A stretch of 64,000 nucleotides of DNA from Actinacidiphila bryophytorum (lineage in GTDB: Bacteria; Actinomycetota; Actinomycetes; Streptomycetales; Streptomycetaceae): contig NZ_JAFFIX010000008.1 of assembly GCF_016916835.1 (NCBI RefSeq), positions 248,001 through 312,000 of the forward strand. Direction: 5' to 3'. This document shows positions 33,551 through 42,390 of this stretch, one piece after another. Under the pieces are notes generated by a model. The model was not told the origin of the DNA and ran no database searches. It saw only the letters and a list, made by a program, of their open reading frames with translations. Position 1 is the stretch's first letter. Every line of letters begins with the position of its first letter. The position numbers and the translations under genes are program-made.

Positions 33551-34294
33551 ATGACCGAGATCGGCCTGCCCAGCGGCATCCGCGCCTGCCTCTTCGACCT
33601 CGACGGGGTCCTCACTCCGACGGCGCTGGTGCACGCCGCCGCGTGGAAGGAGACCTTCGACGCCTTCCTGCGCCACCTCGAAGGCCCCGAGTTCCAGCCC
33701 TTCGACGCGACCACCGACTACGACGAGTACGTGGACGGCCGCCCGCGGGCCGACGGGGTGCGCACCTTCCTGGCCTCGCGCGGCATCGAGCTGCCCGAGG
33801 GCGGCGAGGACGACCCGCCGGACCACGACACCGTGCACGGCCTGGGCAACCGCAAGAACGTCATCGTGCTGGACAAGATCCGCCAGGAGGGCGTCGACCC
33901 CTACCCGGGCTCCGTGCGCTACGCCAAGGCGGTCCGTGCCGCGGGGCTGCGCACCGCCGTGGTGTCCTCCAGCGCGAACTGCCGCGACGTGCTGGTGGCC
34001 GCGGGCATCGAGCAGCTGATCGACGTGCGGATCGACGGGATCGTGGCCAGGGAGCGCGGCCTGCGCGGCAAACCCAAGCCGGACACGTACCTGGAGGCCG
34101 CGAGCGACCTGGGTTTCGGCCCCGGCGAGGCCGCGGTCTTCGAGGACGCCCTGGTCGGCATGGACGCCGGGCGCGCCGGGCGGTTCGGCTACGTCGTCGG
34201 CGTGGACCGCGCCGGGCAGGCCGAGGAGCTGCGGCGGCACGGCGCCGACACCGTGGTCGAGGACCTGGGCGACCTGCTGGGGGCCACCGCGTGA
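33551..34294 (+). CDS. pgmB: Beta-phosphoglucomutase (HAD family)
   Basis: 247 residues. ATG 33551. The HAD nucleophile and its partner acid are D16 and D18 in CLFDLDGVLT. The cap domain follows; motif II is VVSSSANCRDVL, the motif III Lys is in GKPKPDTYL and motif IV is AAVFEDALVGMDAG. It should interconvert beta-glucose 1-phosphate and glucose 6-phosphate. Its stop overlaps the GH65 start as GTGA, so the two enzymes are made together and form a two-step route from a disaccharide to glucose 6-phosphate. Confidence 0.92.
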   Translation: MTEIGLPSGIRACLFDLDGVLTPTALVHAAAWKETFDAFLRHLEGPEFQPFDATTDYDEYVDGRPRADGVRTFLASRGIELPEGGEDDPPDHDTVHGLGNRKNVIVLDKIRQEGVDPYPGSVRYAKAVRAAGLRTAVVSSSANCRDVLVAAGIEQLIDVRIDGIVARERGLRGKPKPDTYLEAASDLGFGPGEAAVFEDALVGMDAGRAGRFGYVVGVDRAGQAEELRRHGADTVVEDLGDLLGATA

Positions 34295-36651
34295 TCACCG
34301 ACCCGGCCTTCGAGGTCTCGCCCTGGTCGCTGCGCGAGTCGGAGCTGAACCTGGACCTGCTGCCGCAGAGCGAGTCCGTCTTCGCCCTGTCCAACGGGCA
34401 CATCGGCTGGCGCGGCAACCTGGACGAGGGCGAGCCCAACGGCCTGCCGGGCACGTATCTCAACGGACTGCACGAGCTGCACCCGCTGCCGTACGCGGAG
34501 GCCGGCTACGGCTACCCCGAGTCCGGGCAGACCGTCATCAACGTCACCAACGGCAAGCTGATCCGACTGCTGGTCGACGACGAGCCCTTCGACCTGCGCT
34601 ACGGCACCGTCCGCCGGCACGAACGCGAACTGGACCTGCGGGCCGGGGTGCTGCGCCGGGTGTGCGAGTGGGTCTCCCCCGCCGGGCGGGCGGTGCGGGT
34701 GGTCTCCACCCGGATGGTGTCCTTCCAGCAGCGGGCGGTGGCCGCCATCGCCTACGAGGTCGAGCCGCTGGACGACGAGGTGCGGGTCGTGCTCCAGTCG
34801 GAGCTGGCCGCCAACGAGGAGGTGCCCTACTCCCCCGGCGACCCGCGCGTCTCGGCCGCGCTGCAGTCGCCGCTGCGGCCCGAGGAGCACAGCGCCGCCG
34901 GGACCCGGCTGCGGCTGGTGCACTCCACCACCCGCAGCCGGCTGCGGCTCGCGGTGGCCGCCGACCACCGCATCGAAGGCCCGGACACCACGCAGGTCTC
35001 CGCCGACTCGGGCGACGACGTGAGCCGGCTGACCGTCACCTCGGTGCTGCCCGCGGGCCGCCGGCTGCGGCTGGAGAAGTACGTCGCCTACGGCTGGTCG
35101 GCGACGCGCTCGCTGCCCGCGCTGCGCGACCAGGCGGACGCGGCGCTGGTCGGGGCGCGCGACACCGGCTGGCAGGGGCTGCTGGACCAGCAGCGCGCCT
35201 ACCTCGACGACTTCTGGGAGCGGGCCGACGTCGAGGTGGACGGCGACACCGAGATCCAGCAGGCGGTGCGCTTCGCGCTCTTCCACGTGCTCCAGGTCGG
35301 GGCGCGGGCCGAGGAGCGGGCGATCCCCGCCAAGGGCCTGACCGGCTCCGGCTACGACGGCCACACCTTCTGGGACGCCGAGACCTTCGTGCTGCCGCTG
35401 CTGTCCTTCACCGCGCCGCGTGCGGCGGCCGAGGTGCTGCGCTGGCGGTACAACATGCTGCCGGCCGCGCAGGACCGGGCGCGCCAACTGGGCCTGGCCG
35501 GGGCGGCCTTCCCGTGGCGGACCATCAACGGCGACGAGGCGTCGGGCTACTGGCCGGCCGGCACCGCGGCCTTCCACATCAACGCCGACATCGCCCACGC
35601 CGTGGTGCGCTACGTGGCCACCACCGGCGACGAGGTCTTCGAGCGTGACACCGGCCTCGAACTGCTGGTGGAGACCGCGAGGCTGTGGCGTTCGCTGGGC
35701 CACCACGACCACGCGGGCGCCTTCCACATCGACGGGGTCACCGGACCGGACGAGTACAGCGCGATCAGCGACGACAACGCCTTCACCAACCTGATGGCGC
35801 AGGCCAACCTGACCGCCGCGGCCGACGCGGCGGAAAAGCACCCGCGGCACGCGGCGGCGCTCGGCGTCAGCGACGAGGAGACCGCCGCCTGGCGGGACGC
35901 GGCGGCCGCGATGACCCTGCCGTACAACGCCGACCTGGGGGTGCACGAGCAGTCCGCGGGCTACACCAAGCACCAGGCCTGGGACTTCGCCGGCACCCCC
36001 GAGGACCACTTCCCGCTGATGCTGCACTACCCGTACTTCGACCTCTACCGCAAGCAGGTGGTCAAGCAGGCCGACCTGGTGCTGGCGATGTACCTGTGCG
36101 GCCACGCCTTCACGCACGAGCAGAAGGCCCGCAACTTCGCCTACTACGAGCCGCTCACCGTCCGCGACTCCTCGCTGTCCGCCTACTGCCAGTCGGTGAT
36201 CGCCTCCGAGGTCGGGCATCTGCAGCTGGCCTACGACTACCTCGGCGAGTCCGCGATGATCGACCTGGAGGACCTGGAGAACAACGCGCGCGACGGGCTG
36301 CACATCGCTGCGCTGGCCGGCACCTGGACCGCGCTGGTGGCCGGCTTCGGCGGGATGCGGATCGTGGACGGCGGCTCCATCAGCTTCGCGCCCAGACTGC
36401 CCGAGGCGCTCAGCCGGATCGCCTTCCGGCTGCTCTTCCGCGGCCGGCGGCTGCGGGTGGAGGTCGGCAGCAAGACCGCGACCTACACGCTGGCCGCCGG
36501 CGAGCCGCTGGAGATCCGGCACTACGACCAGCCGGTGAAGCTCAGCACGGAAAGGCCGGTCGTGCGCGACCTGCCCGAGGTCAACCACCGCCCGGCGCCC
36601 GCGCAACCGCCGGGCCGCACACCGCTGCACCGCCCGCACCACCTCAAGTAG
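34291..36651 (+). CDS. GH65 disaccharide phosphorylase/hydrolase
   Basis: 786 residues. GTG 34291 overlaps the mutase stop. N-terminal beta-sandwich (about 1-270, with FALSNGHIGWRGN and LPGTYLNG), linker helices, and an (alpha/alpha)6 barrel with GYDGHTFWDAETFVLPLL, then HIDGVTGPDEYSAISDDN, where E488 is the catalytic acid, and YTKHQAWDF-type phosphate-loop residues nearby. Substrate could be maltose, trehalose or kojibiose; pairing with a beta-specific mutase supports phosphorolysis giving beta-glucose 1-phosphate. Cytoplasmic, no signal peptide. The C-terminal tail is Pro/His/Arg-rich. Confidence 0.92.
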   Translation: MITDPAFEVSPWSLRESELNLDLLPQSESVFALSNGHIGWRGNLDEGEPNGLPGTYLNGLHELHPLPYAEAGYGYPESGQTVINVTNGKLIRLLVDDEPFDLRYGTVRRHERELDLRAGVLRRVCEWVSPAGRAVRVVSTRMVSFQQRAVAAIAYEVEPLDDEVRVVLQSELAANEEVPYSPGDPRVSAALQSPLRPEEHSAAGTRLRLVHSTTRSRLRLAVAADHRIEGPDTTQVSADSGDDVSRLTVTSVLPAGRRLRLEKYVAYGWSATRSLPALRDQADAALVGARDTGWQGLLDQQRAYLDDFWERADVEVDGDTEIQQAVRFALFHVLQVGARAEERAIPAKGLTGSGYDGHTFWDAETFVLPLLSFTAPRAAAEVLRWRYNMLPAAQDRARQLGLAGAAFPWRTINGDEASGYWPAGTAAFHINADIAHAVVRYVATTGDEVFERDTGLELLVETARLWRSLGHHDHAGAFHIDGVTGPDEYSAISDDNAFTNLMAQANLTAAADAAEKHPRHAAALGVSDEETAAWRDAAAAMTLPYNADLGVHEQSAGYTKHQAWDFAGTPEDHFPLMLHYPYFDLYRKQVVKQADLVLAMYLCGHAFTHEQKARNFAYYEPLTVRDSSLSAYCQSVIASEVGHLQLAYDYLGESAMIDLEDLENNARDGLHIAALAGTWTALVAGFGGMRIVDGGSISFAPRLPEALSRIAFRLLFRGRRLRVEVGSKTATYTLAAGEPLEIRHYDQPVKLSTERPVVRDLPEVNHRPAPAQPPGRTPLHRPHHLK

Positions 36652-36713
36652 CCGCTGCCGCCGCCCCCGGCGAAGCCGTGACGCGGGGCGGCCCCGGCTG
36701 ACAGACTGACCGA

Positions 36714-38117
36714 GTGCGCGACTTCGACATACTGGTGATCGGTTCGGGCCCTGGCGGGCAGAAGGCGGCCATCGCGGCGGCCAAACTCGGACGGCGGGCG
36801 GCCTTGGTGGATCGCGCCGACCGGCTCGGCGGGGTGTCGCTGCACACCGGCACCATCCCGTCCAAGACGCTGCGCGAGGCGGTGCTCTACCTCACCGGCC
36901 TCAACCAGCGGGACCTGTACGGGCAGAGCTACCGGCTCAAGGAGGACATCACCGTCGCCGACCTGACGGCCAGGACCCAGCACGTGGTCGGCCGCGAGGT
37001 GGACGTGGTCCGCAGCCAGCTGTCCCGCAACCGGATCACGGTGCTGGACGGCACCGGGCGCTTCCTGGACGAGCACACCGTGGCCGTCACCGACGCGGGC
37101 GGCCAGGAGCGGGTGGTCACGGCCGACAACATCGTCATCGCCACCGGCACCCGGCCCGCCCGGCCGGCCAGCGTCGAGTTCGACGACCGCACGGTGATGG
37201 ACTCCGACAGCGTCCTGAACATGGAGCGGGTGCCGCGCTCGATGGTGATCGTCGGGGCCGGGGTGATCGGCATGGAGTACGCCTCGATGTTCGCCGCCCT
37301 GGGCAGCCGGATCACGGTGGTCGAACAGCGCGACGCCATGCTGGACTTCTGCGACGCGGAGATCGTCGAGGCGCTCAGGTACCACCTGCGGGACCTGGCG
37401 GTGACCTTCCGCTTCGGCGAGACGGTGGCCGCCGTCGAACGGCACGAGCACGGCACCCTGACGGTGCTGGCCAGCGGCAAGAAGATCGCCGCCGACGCGG
37501 TCATGTACTCGGCGGGGCGGCAGGGGCTCACCGACGGGCTCGGCCTGGACAGGGCGGGCCTGACCGCGGACAAGCGCGGCCGGATCGCGGTGGACGGCTC
37601 GTACCGCACCGCGGTCCCGCACATCTACGCGGTCGGCGACGTCATAGGCTTCCCCGCGCTCGCCGCGACGTCGATGGAGCAGGGCCGCAGCGCCGCCTAC
37701 CACGCCTTCGGCGAGCCGTCGCACGGGCTGCAGGACCTGCAGCCGATCGGCATCTACACCATCCCGGAGATCAGCTTCATCGGGCAGACCGAGGACCAGC
37801 TCACCGACGCCTCCGTGCCCTTCGAGGTGGGTGTCTCGCGCTACCGCGAGCTGGCCCGCGGCCAGATCATCGGCGACGCGCACGGCATGCTCAAGCTGCT
37901 GGTCTCGCCGTCGGACCGCAAGCTGCTCGGCGTGCACTGCTTCGGCACCGGCGCGACGGAGCTGATCCACATCGGGCATGCCGTGATGGGCTGCGGCGGC
38001 ACCGTGGACTACCTGGTGGACGCGGTCTTCAACTACCCGACGCTGGCCGAGTCGTACAAGGTCGCGGCGCTGGACGTGACCAACCGGATCCGGCAGATCG
38101 ACCGGCTCGGCGACTGA
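36714..38117 (+). CDS. sthA: Soluble pyridine nucleotide transhydrogenase
   Basis: 467 residues from GTG 36714. FAD motif [21 protein letters not shown], then [20 protein letters not shown], where the redox-active cysteine pair of lipoamide-dehydrogenase relatives is replaced by Ser/Leu and Thr. This is the hallmark of SthA. NAD motif [20 protein letters not shown], second FAD site [15 protein letters not shown], and the C-terminal dimer interface [18 protein letters not shown] are intact. It should move hydride between NADH and NADP. Monocistronic. Confidence 0.93.
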   Translation: MRDFDILVIGSGPGGQKAAIAAAKLGRRAALVDRADRLGGVSLHTGTIPSKTLREAVLYLTGLNQRDLYGQSYRLKEDITVADLTARTQHVVGREVDVVRSQLSRNRITVLDGTGRFLDEHTVAVTDAGGQERVVTADNIVIATGTRPARPASVEFDDRTVMDSDSVLNMERVPRSMVIVGAGVIGMEYASMFAALGSRITVVEQRDAMLDFCDAEIVEALRYHLRDLAVTFRFGETVAAVERHEHGTLTVLASGKKIAADAVMYSAGRQGLTDGLGLDRAGLTADKRGRIAVDGSYRTAVPHIYAVGDVIGFPALAATSMEQGRSAAYHAFGEPSHGLQDLQPIGIYTIPEISFIGQTEDQLTDASVPFEVGVSRYRELARGQIIGDAHGMLKLLVSPSDRKLLGVHCFGTGATELIHIGHAVMGCGGTVDYLVDAVFNYPTLAESYKVAALDVTNRIRQIDRLGD

Positions 38118-38167
38118 GCCGCGGCAGCGGCGGGCGGGCACCCGAACTCCCGTTCACGACGGGGGCA

Positions 38168-38196
38168 TTGACAACAAGCACCGCGGTGCCAAATAT
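38168..38196 (+). promoter_or_regulatory. Promoter of the CBM2 glycosidase gene
   Basis: TTGACA (38168-38173) matches the -35 consensus exactly, and AAATAT (38191-38196) stands 17 bases downstream as a -10-like hexamer. The CebR box starts at the last base of the -10, so repressor binding would block the polymerase. Confidence 0.65.
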
Positions 38197-38209
38197 GGGA
38201 GCGCTCCCA
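38196..38209. promoter_or_regulatory. CebR box
   Basis: TGGGAGCGCTCCCA, a perfect 14-base palindrome identical to the site bound by the Streptomyces cellobiose-responsive LacI-family repressor CebR. It overlaps the downstream edge of the promoter and lies 48 bases upstream of the glycosidase start at 38257. Cellobiose should induce the gene. Confidence 0.85.
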
Positions 38210-38256
38210 CGCGCGTGCCACCCCCCACATCCCGCCTCGCGAAGGTGAGAACTTCC

Positions 38257-40347
38257 GTGCGCCCAGGCACCTCGTTCAGCTCCGCCCCCCTGCGCAGACG
38301 GCTCGCCGCCTGCGCCTCCGCCGTGGCGCTCGGCGCCGCACTGCTGGCCGGCGGCGGAACCGCCCTGGCCGACGACCCCGGCGACCCGGCCGGCTCCGCG
38401 GTGGACGTCACGGTCAACGCCGCCGAGGGCCAGGGCACCATCCCCGGCACCGCCTACGGCCTCAACAGCGCGGTGTGGGACTCCCAGATGAACGTCCCCG
38501 AGGTCCAGAACCTGCTGTCGGCGGCGAACATCGGCATGATGCGCTACCCCGGCGGCTCGTACGGCGACATCTACCACTGGCAGGACAACACCGCACCCGG
38601 CGGCTACGTGGCACCCGGCACCGACTTCGACGCCTTCATGGGCACCGTCAAGAAGATCGGCGCGCAGCCCATCCTGATCGCCAACTACGGCTCCGGCACC
38701 CCGCAGGAGGCCGCCGACTGGGTGCGCTACGCCAACATCACCCAGCACTACGGCGCCAAGTACTGGGAGGTCGGCAACGAGCTGTACGGGAACGGCCACT
38801 ACGGCAGCGGCTGGGAGACCGACAACCACGCCGACAAGTCCCCCACGGCCTACGGCACCAACGTCGTCGACTACGCCACGGCCATGAAGGCGGTGGACCC
38901 CTCGGTGAAGATCGGCGCGGTCCTGACGCTGCCGGGCAACTGGCCCGACGGGGTGATGGGGTCGGGCGAGACCGCCGACTGGAACCACACGGTCATCCCG
39001 CTGATCGCCGGCAAGGCCGACTTCGTCATCGTCCACTGGTACCCGGGCGGCTCCGACGCGGCGGGCATGCTCAACACGCCCTCCCAGCTGGCCGGTGAAC
39101 TGGCCCAGCTGCACGACCAGTTGAACGAGGCCGGCGTGGGGGACATGCCGATCGCGCTGACCGAGCTGAACTCCAACGTCTTCGAGGACACCCAGCCCAA
39201 CGCGCTCTTCGGCGCCGACGCCTATCTGACCGCGCTGCAGAACGGCGTCTTCACCGTCGACTGGTGGGACACCCACAACGGCCCGGGCGCGATCAGCACC
39301 GCGCCCGACGGCGCCACCGACTACAACGACTACGGCATCCTCTCCAGCGGCACCTGCGTCGGCACGGTGTGCGAACCGCCGCTGAACACCCCCTTCGCGC
39401 CCTACCACGCCATCTCGATGCTCAGCCATCTCGGAAAGCCCGGCGACCAGATGGTCGACGCGCAGAGCGGCAGCCAGCTGGTGTCCGCGCACGCGGTGCA
39501 CCGGGCCAACGGCGACCTGAGCGTGATGCTGATCAACAAGGACCCGGCCAACTCGCAGACCGTCGCGCTGCATTACGCCGGCTTCACCGCCGACGGCTCC
39601 ACGGCGACCGTGGACACCTTCCGCGACCAGGCCTCGTCCATCGACAGCACGACAGCGGCCGACACCGGCAGCTGGACCGTACCGCCGTACTCGATCACCA
39701 CGGTCACCGTGCACCCCAAGTCCGGTACCTCCTCGGCGCTCAGCGCCCCCGGCGCCCCGAAGGTCACCGCGGCAGGTGCCACCAGCGCCACCGTGAGCTG
39801 GTCGCCGTCCACCGGCGGCAAGGTCGACCGCTACGAGGTCTACCGGCAGATCGACGGCCGCAGCGAGCTGCTGGCCACCAGCACCGGCACCTCGGCTACC
39901 GTGCCCAACCTGACCCCGGGCAGCACCTTCACCTGGAACGTGCTCGCCAGGGACTCCCTCGGCCGGCTCTCCCGGCCCTCCGACCCGGTCACGGTACGCA
40001 CCGGGACCCCGCAGGACGCGCCCTGCAAGGTCTCCTACGACCTGACGGCCGGCTGGGGCAACGGCTTCAACGCCAACGTGACAGTCACCAACACCAGCCC
40101 CAACCCGATCACCGGCTGGACCCTGGCCTTCTCCTTCCCCAGCAGCGGCGAGTCGGTCAGCGGCTACTGGAACGCCAACCTCAGCACCCAGGGCACCCAC
40201 GTGGTGGCGACCCCGGTGGACTGGAACGGCAACCTGGCCGCGAACGGTGGCAACTCGGCGACCTTCGGCTTCACCGGCGCCAACAGCGGCGCCTACATGC
40301 CGCCGACGGTCTTCACCCTCAACGGGGCGGTCTGCACGACCCTGTGA
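38257..40347 (+). CDS. Secreted GH-A-clan glycosidase with FnIII and CBM2
   Basis: 696 residues from GTG 38257 (GAAGG upstream; GTG 38215 and 38245 in frame). Signal peptide with RRRLAACASAVALG ends near TALADD. The catalytic barrel (about 35-370) has the acid/base Glu in KYWEVGNELYG and a nucleophile Glu candidate in ALTELNSN, as in clan GH-A. Relatives I recall are annotated as alpha-L-arabinofuranosidases, but the exact GH family is not certain. A beta-sandwich (to about 490), a fibronectin III domain (APGAPKVTAAG onward), and a C-terminal CBM2 (GWGNGFNANVTVTNTS, ending NGAVC) follow. CBM2 binds crystalline cellulose or xylan. Controlled by the CebR box. Confidence 0.87.
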   Translation: MRPGTSFSSAPLRRRLAACASAVALGAALLAGGGTALADDPGDPAGSAVDVTVNAAEGQGTIPGTAYGLNSAVWDSQMNVPEVQNLLSAANIGMMRYPGGSYGDIYHWQDNTAPGGYVAPGTDFDAFMGTVKKIGAQPILIANYGSGTPQEAADWVRYANITQHYGAKYWEVGNELYGNGHYGSGWETDNHADKSPTAYGTNVVDYATAMKAVDPSVKIGAVLTLPGNWPDGVMGSGETADWNHTVIPLIAGKADFVIVHWYPGGSDAAGMLNTPSQLAGELAQLHDQLNEAGVGDMPIALTELNSNVFEDTQPNALFGADAYLTALQNGVFTVDWWDTHNGPGAISTAPDGATDYNDYGILSSGTCVGTVCEPPLNTPFAPYHAISMLSHLGKPGDQMVDAQSGSQLVSAHAVHRANGDLSVMLINKDPANSQTVALHYAGFTADGSTATVDTFRDQASSIDSTTAADTGSWTVPPYSITTVTVHPKSGTSSALSAPGAPKVTAAGATSATVSWSPSTGGKVDRYEVYRQIDGRSELLATSTGTSATVPNLTPGSTFTWNVLARDSLGRLSRPSDPVTVRTGTPQDAPCKVSYDLTAGWGNGFNANVTVTNTSPNPITGWTLAFSFPSSGESVSGYWNANLSTQGTHVVATPVDWNGNLAANGGNSATFGFTGANSGAYMPPTVFTLNGAVCTTL

Positions 40348-40400
40348 GCTGCGGGTGCGCTCCCGTGGCCACCGGACCGTGACCGCACCCGCCACGACCG

Positions 40401-40443
40401 CCTGCCGCACCCGGCGCCTGTCAGGGGCGCCGGGCGCGGCAGG
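40401..40443. terminator. 18-bp hairpin between convergent genes
   Basis: CCTGCCGCACCCGGCGCC and GGCGCCGGGCGCGGCAGG pair over 18 bases with one mismatch and a 7-base loop. It lies after the glycosidase stop (40347) and next to the convergent PHP stop (40450). Bidirectional terminator. Confidence 0.72.
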
Positions 40444-40449
40444 CCCGTC

Positions 40450-41481
40450 TCAGGGCCGCGCGCCCGGCACCTGCCGGGTCGCGGTCCAGTGCAGCAGCTC
40501 GTCCGCGCTCCAGGCGGTGAGGATCCGCCCGGCAGGGATGCCGGCCTCCTCTGCGCGGGCGCAGCCGTGGATCTGCCAGTCGAGCTGGCCGGGCGCGTGC
40601 GCGTCGCTGTCGATCGAGAAGAGGGTGCCGGCGTCCCTGGCCAGTGCCAGCAGCCGGCGCGGCGGGTCCAGCCGCTTGGGGCTGCTGTTGATCTCCACCG
40701 CCGTACCGGCCTCGGCGCACGCGGCGAAGACGGCGGCGGCGTCGTACGTCGACTCGGGGCGCTTGCGGTCGCCGATGAGCCGCCCAGTGCAGTGCCCGAG
40801 CACGTCGACCAGCGGGTTGCCGACCGCGGCCAGCAGCCGGCGGGTGAAGGCCGGGGCGGCCATCCGCAGCTCCGAGTGGGCCGAGGCGACGACGACGTCG
40901 AGCCGGTCGAGCAGCTCGTCCTCCTGGTCGAGCGAGCCGTCGGGCAGGATGTCGCACTCGATGCCGGTGAGCAGCCGGAAGGGCGCCAGGCGCACGTTCA
41001 GCTCCGCGACGACGTCCAGCTGGCGGCGCAGCCGGCCCGCGGTCAGGCCGTGGGCGATCCGCAGCCGCGGCGAGTGGTCGGTGAGCACCGCCCACTCGTG
41101 CCCGGCGTCCCGGGCCGCCAGCGCCATCGCCTCGATCGGGCTGCCGCCGTCCGACCAGTCCGAGTGCAGGTGGCAGTCCCCGCGCAGCGCCGCCCGCAAG
41201 GTGCTGCCGCCCTCGGTGAGCGGGCCGCCGCTGTCCCTCTCCAGGTCCGCCAGATAGGCGGGGGTGCGCCCGGCGCCGGCTTCCGCGAGGACCTTGCCGG
41301 TGGTCGAGCCGATGCCCTTGAGGTCGGTGAAGCGGCCGGCCGCCGCCCGCCGCTCCAGCTCCGCGGGCGGCAGCGCGGACAGCACCGCGGCGGCGTTGCG
41401 GAAGGCCCGGATGCGGTAGACGGGCGCGTCGGCGCGCTCCAGCAGGAAGGCGATCCGCTCCAGTGCCTCGATCGGCTCCAT
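40450..41481 (-). CDS. PHP-domain metal-dependent hydrolase
   Basis: 343 residues. ATG 41481. Residues 5-75 resemble the helix-hairpin-helix start of PolX-type polymerases (ALERIAFLLERADAPVYRIR, KGIGSTTGKVLAE). The PHP domain covers about 100-330: GDCHLHSDWSDG, VLTDHSPRL, LLTGIECDIL, VVASAHSEL, VLGHCTGRL and SIDSDAHAPG give the metal ligands of motifs I to V. The polymerase domain between the two parts is absent, so this is a standalone phosphoesterase rather than a repair polymerase. Substrate unknown. Confidence 0.9.
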   Translation of the reverse strand: MEPIEALERIAFLLERADAPVYRIRAFRNAAAVLSALPPAELERRAAAGRFTDLKGIGSTTGKVLAEAGAGRTPAYLADLERDSGGPLTEGGSTLRAALRGDCHLHSDWSDGGSPIEAMALAARDAGHEWAVLTDHSPRLRIAHGLTAGRLRRQLDVVAELNVRLAPFRLLTGIECDILPDGSLDQEDELLDRLDVVVASAHSELRMAAPAFTRRLLAAVGNPLVDVLGHCTGRLIGDRKRPESTYDAAAVFAACAEAGTAVEINSSPKRLDPPRRLLALARDAGTLFSIDSDAHAPGQLDWQIHGCARAEEAGIPAGRILTAWSADELLHWTATRQVPGARP

Positions 41482-41549
41482 GCACAGCCGTTTCCCGGCC
41501 GGGCGTGCCGCGTAACAGGTGCGGCGTCCGGGTCACACGTTCGCGGCGG

Positions 41550-42380
41550 TCACACGTTCGGTACGTGCAGCGCGTCCCACGTCTCGCGCCCCGGCGGCCA
41601 CTTCAGGGCGGAGCCGGTCCAGCCCTTGTGGTGGTCGGTGTTGTACTTGCGCTGCCACGCCTCGTAGGAGGCGACGTCACCCGAGCCGATGACGTCCTTG
41701 TTGGCGGTGCTGGTGTAGTGGTTGCAGCCGACCGCGACCAGCCGCTCGTGCATGGCGGCCACGATCGGGGAGCGGCGTCCCACGGTGAACCATCCCGCAC
41801 CCGGGAAGGGCTCGTAGTGCGGTGCCGCGCCCCTGCCCGCCCAGGTGCGCAGGGTGCCGGGGCCTGCGAAGTTCCCGACGTTGCGGTCCAGGCCGCCCGC
41901 CGAGCTGTACTGGTGGAAGAGCCAAGGGTGCTCGACCCGCGGGTGGCCCTCGGGCGCCGAGGGGTCGGCGATCCACAGGCCGTCGGCGCAGAAGGAGGTG
42001 CTGTCGCGGTGCAGCCAGAAGTCCCGGTTGCAGTACAGCACCACCCGGTGCTCCGGCGCCTTGGCCTGGACGTGCCGCAGCCAGGCGTCCTTGTCGGCGC
42101 CCGGCACCCCGGTGTCCTCCCAGTCGAAGGCCAGCACGTCGCCGGCCTTCGCGCCGGCGTGCGCGAGGAAGTAGTCGGCCTGCGCGGACATCGAACCGGG
42201 CCTGGCGAAGTGGTAGTGGCCCACGACCAGGCCGTGCGCCCGGGCGGTGGCGACCTGGGCGGCGTGCTTGGGGTTGGCGTAGCTGCTGCCCTCGGTGGCC
42301 TTGACGAACACGAAGTCCAGGCCGCTGGTGCTGTAGTCGCCGCTCTGGTAGGAGGCGACATCGATTCCGTGAACCGTCAC
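41550..42380 (-). CDS. GH25 lysozyme, endolysin-like
   Basis: 276 residues. GTG 42380 follows GAGAGGA. The GH25 barrel (about 1-180) starts almost at residue 1 with VHGIDVASYQSGDYS; the catalytic Asp/Glu pair is in LAFDWEDTG, and KATEGSSYANP and HYHFARPG are typical. A C-terminal segment of about 80 residues (FTVGRRSPIVAAMHERLVAVG through SYEAWQRKYN) resembles the peptidoglycan-binding end of actinophage endolysins. No signal peptide is visible, which would be normal for a phage endolysin but leaves export unexplained here. No other phage genes are nearby. Confidence 0.88.
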   Translation of the reverse strand: MTVHGIDVASYQSGDYSTSGLDFVFVKATEGSSYANPKHAAQVATARAHGLVVGHYHFARPGSMSAQADYFLAHAGAKAGDVLAFDWEDTGVPGADKDAWLRHVQAKAPEHRVVLYCNRDFWLHRDSTSFCADGLWIADPSAPEGHPRVEHPWLFHQYSSAGGLDRNVGNFAGPGTLRTWAGRGAAPHYEPFPGAGWFTVGRRSPIVAAMHERLVAVGCNHYTSTANKDVIGSGDVASYEAWQRKYNTDHHKGWTGSALKWPPGRETWDALHVPNV

Positions 42381-42390
42381 GGCGGTCCTC

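Noticed and set aside
41550-42380. Prophage around the endolysin-like gene
   Set aside because: Neighbouring genes are ordinary chromosomal ones and no integrase, capsid, terminase or holin gene is present.
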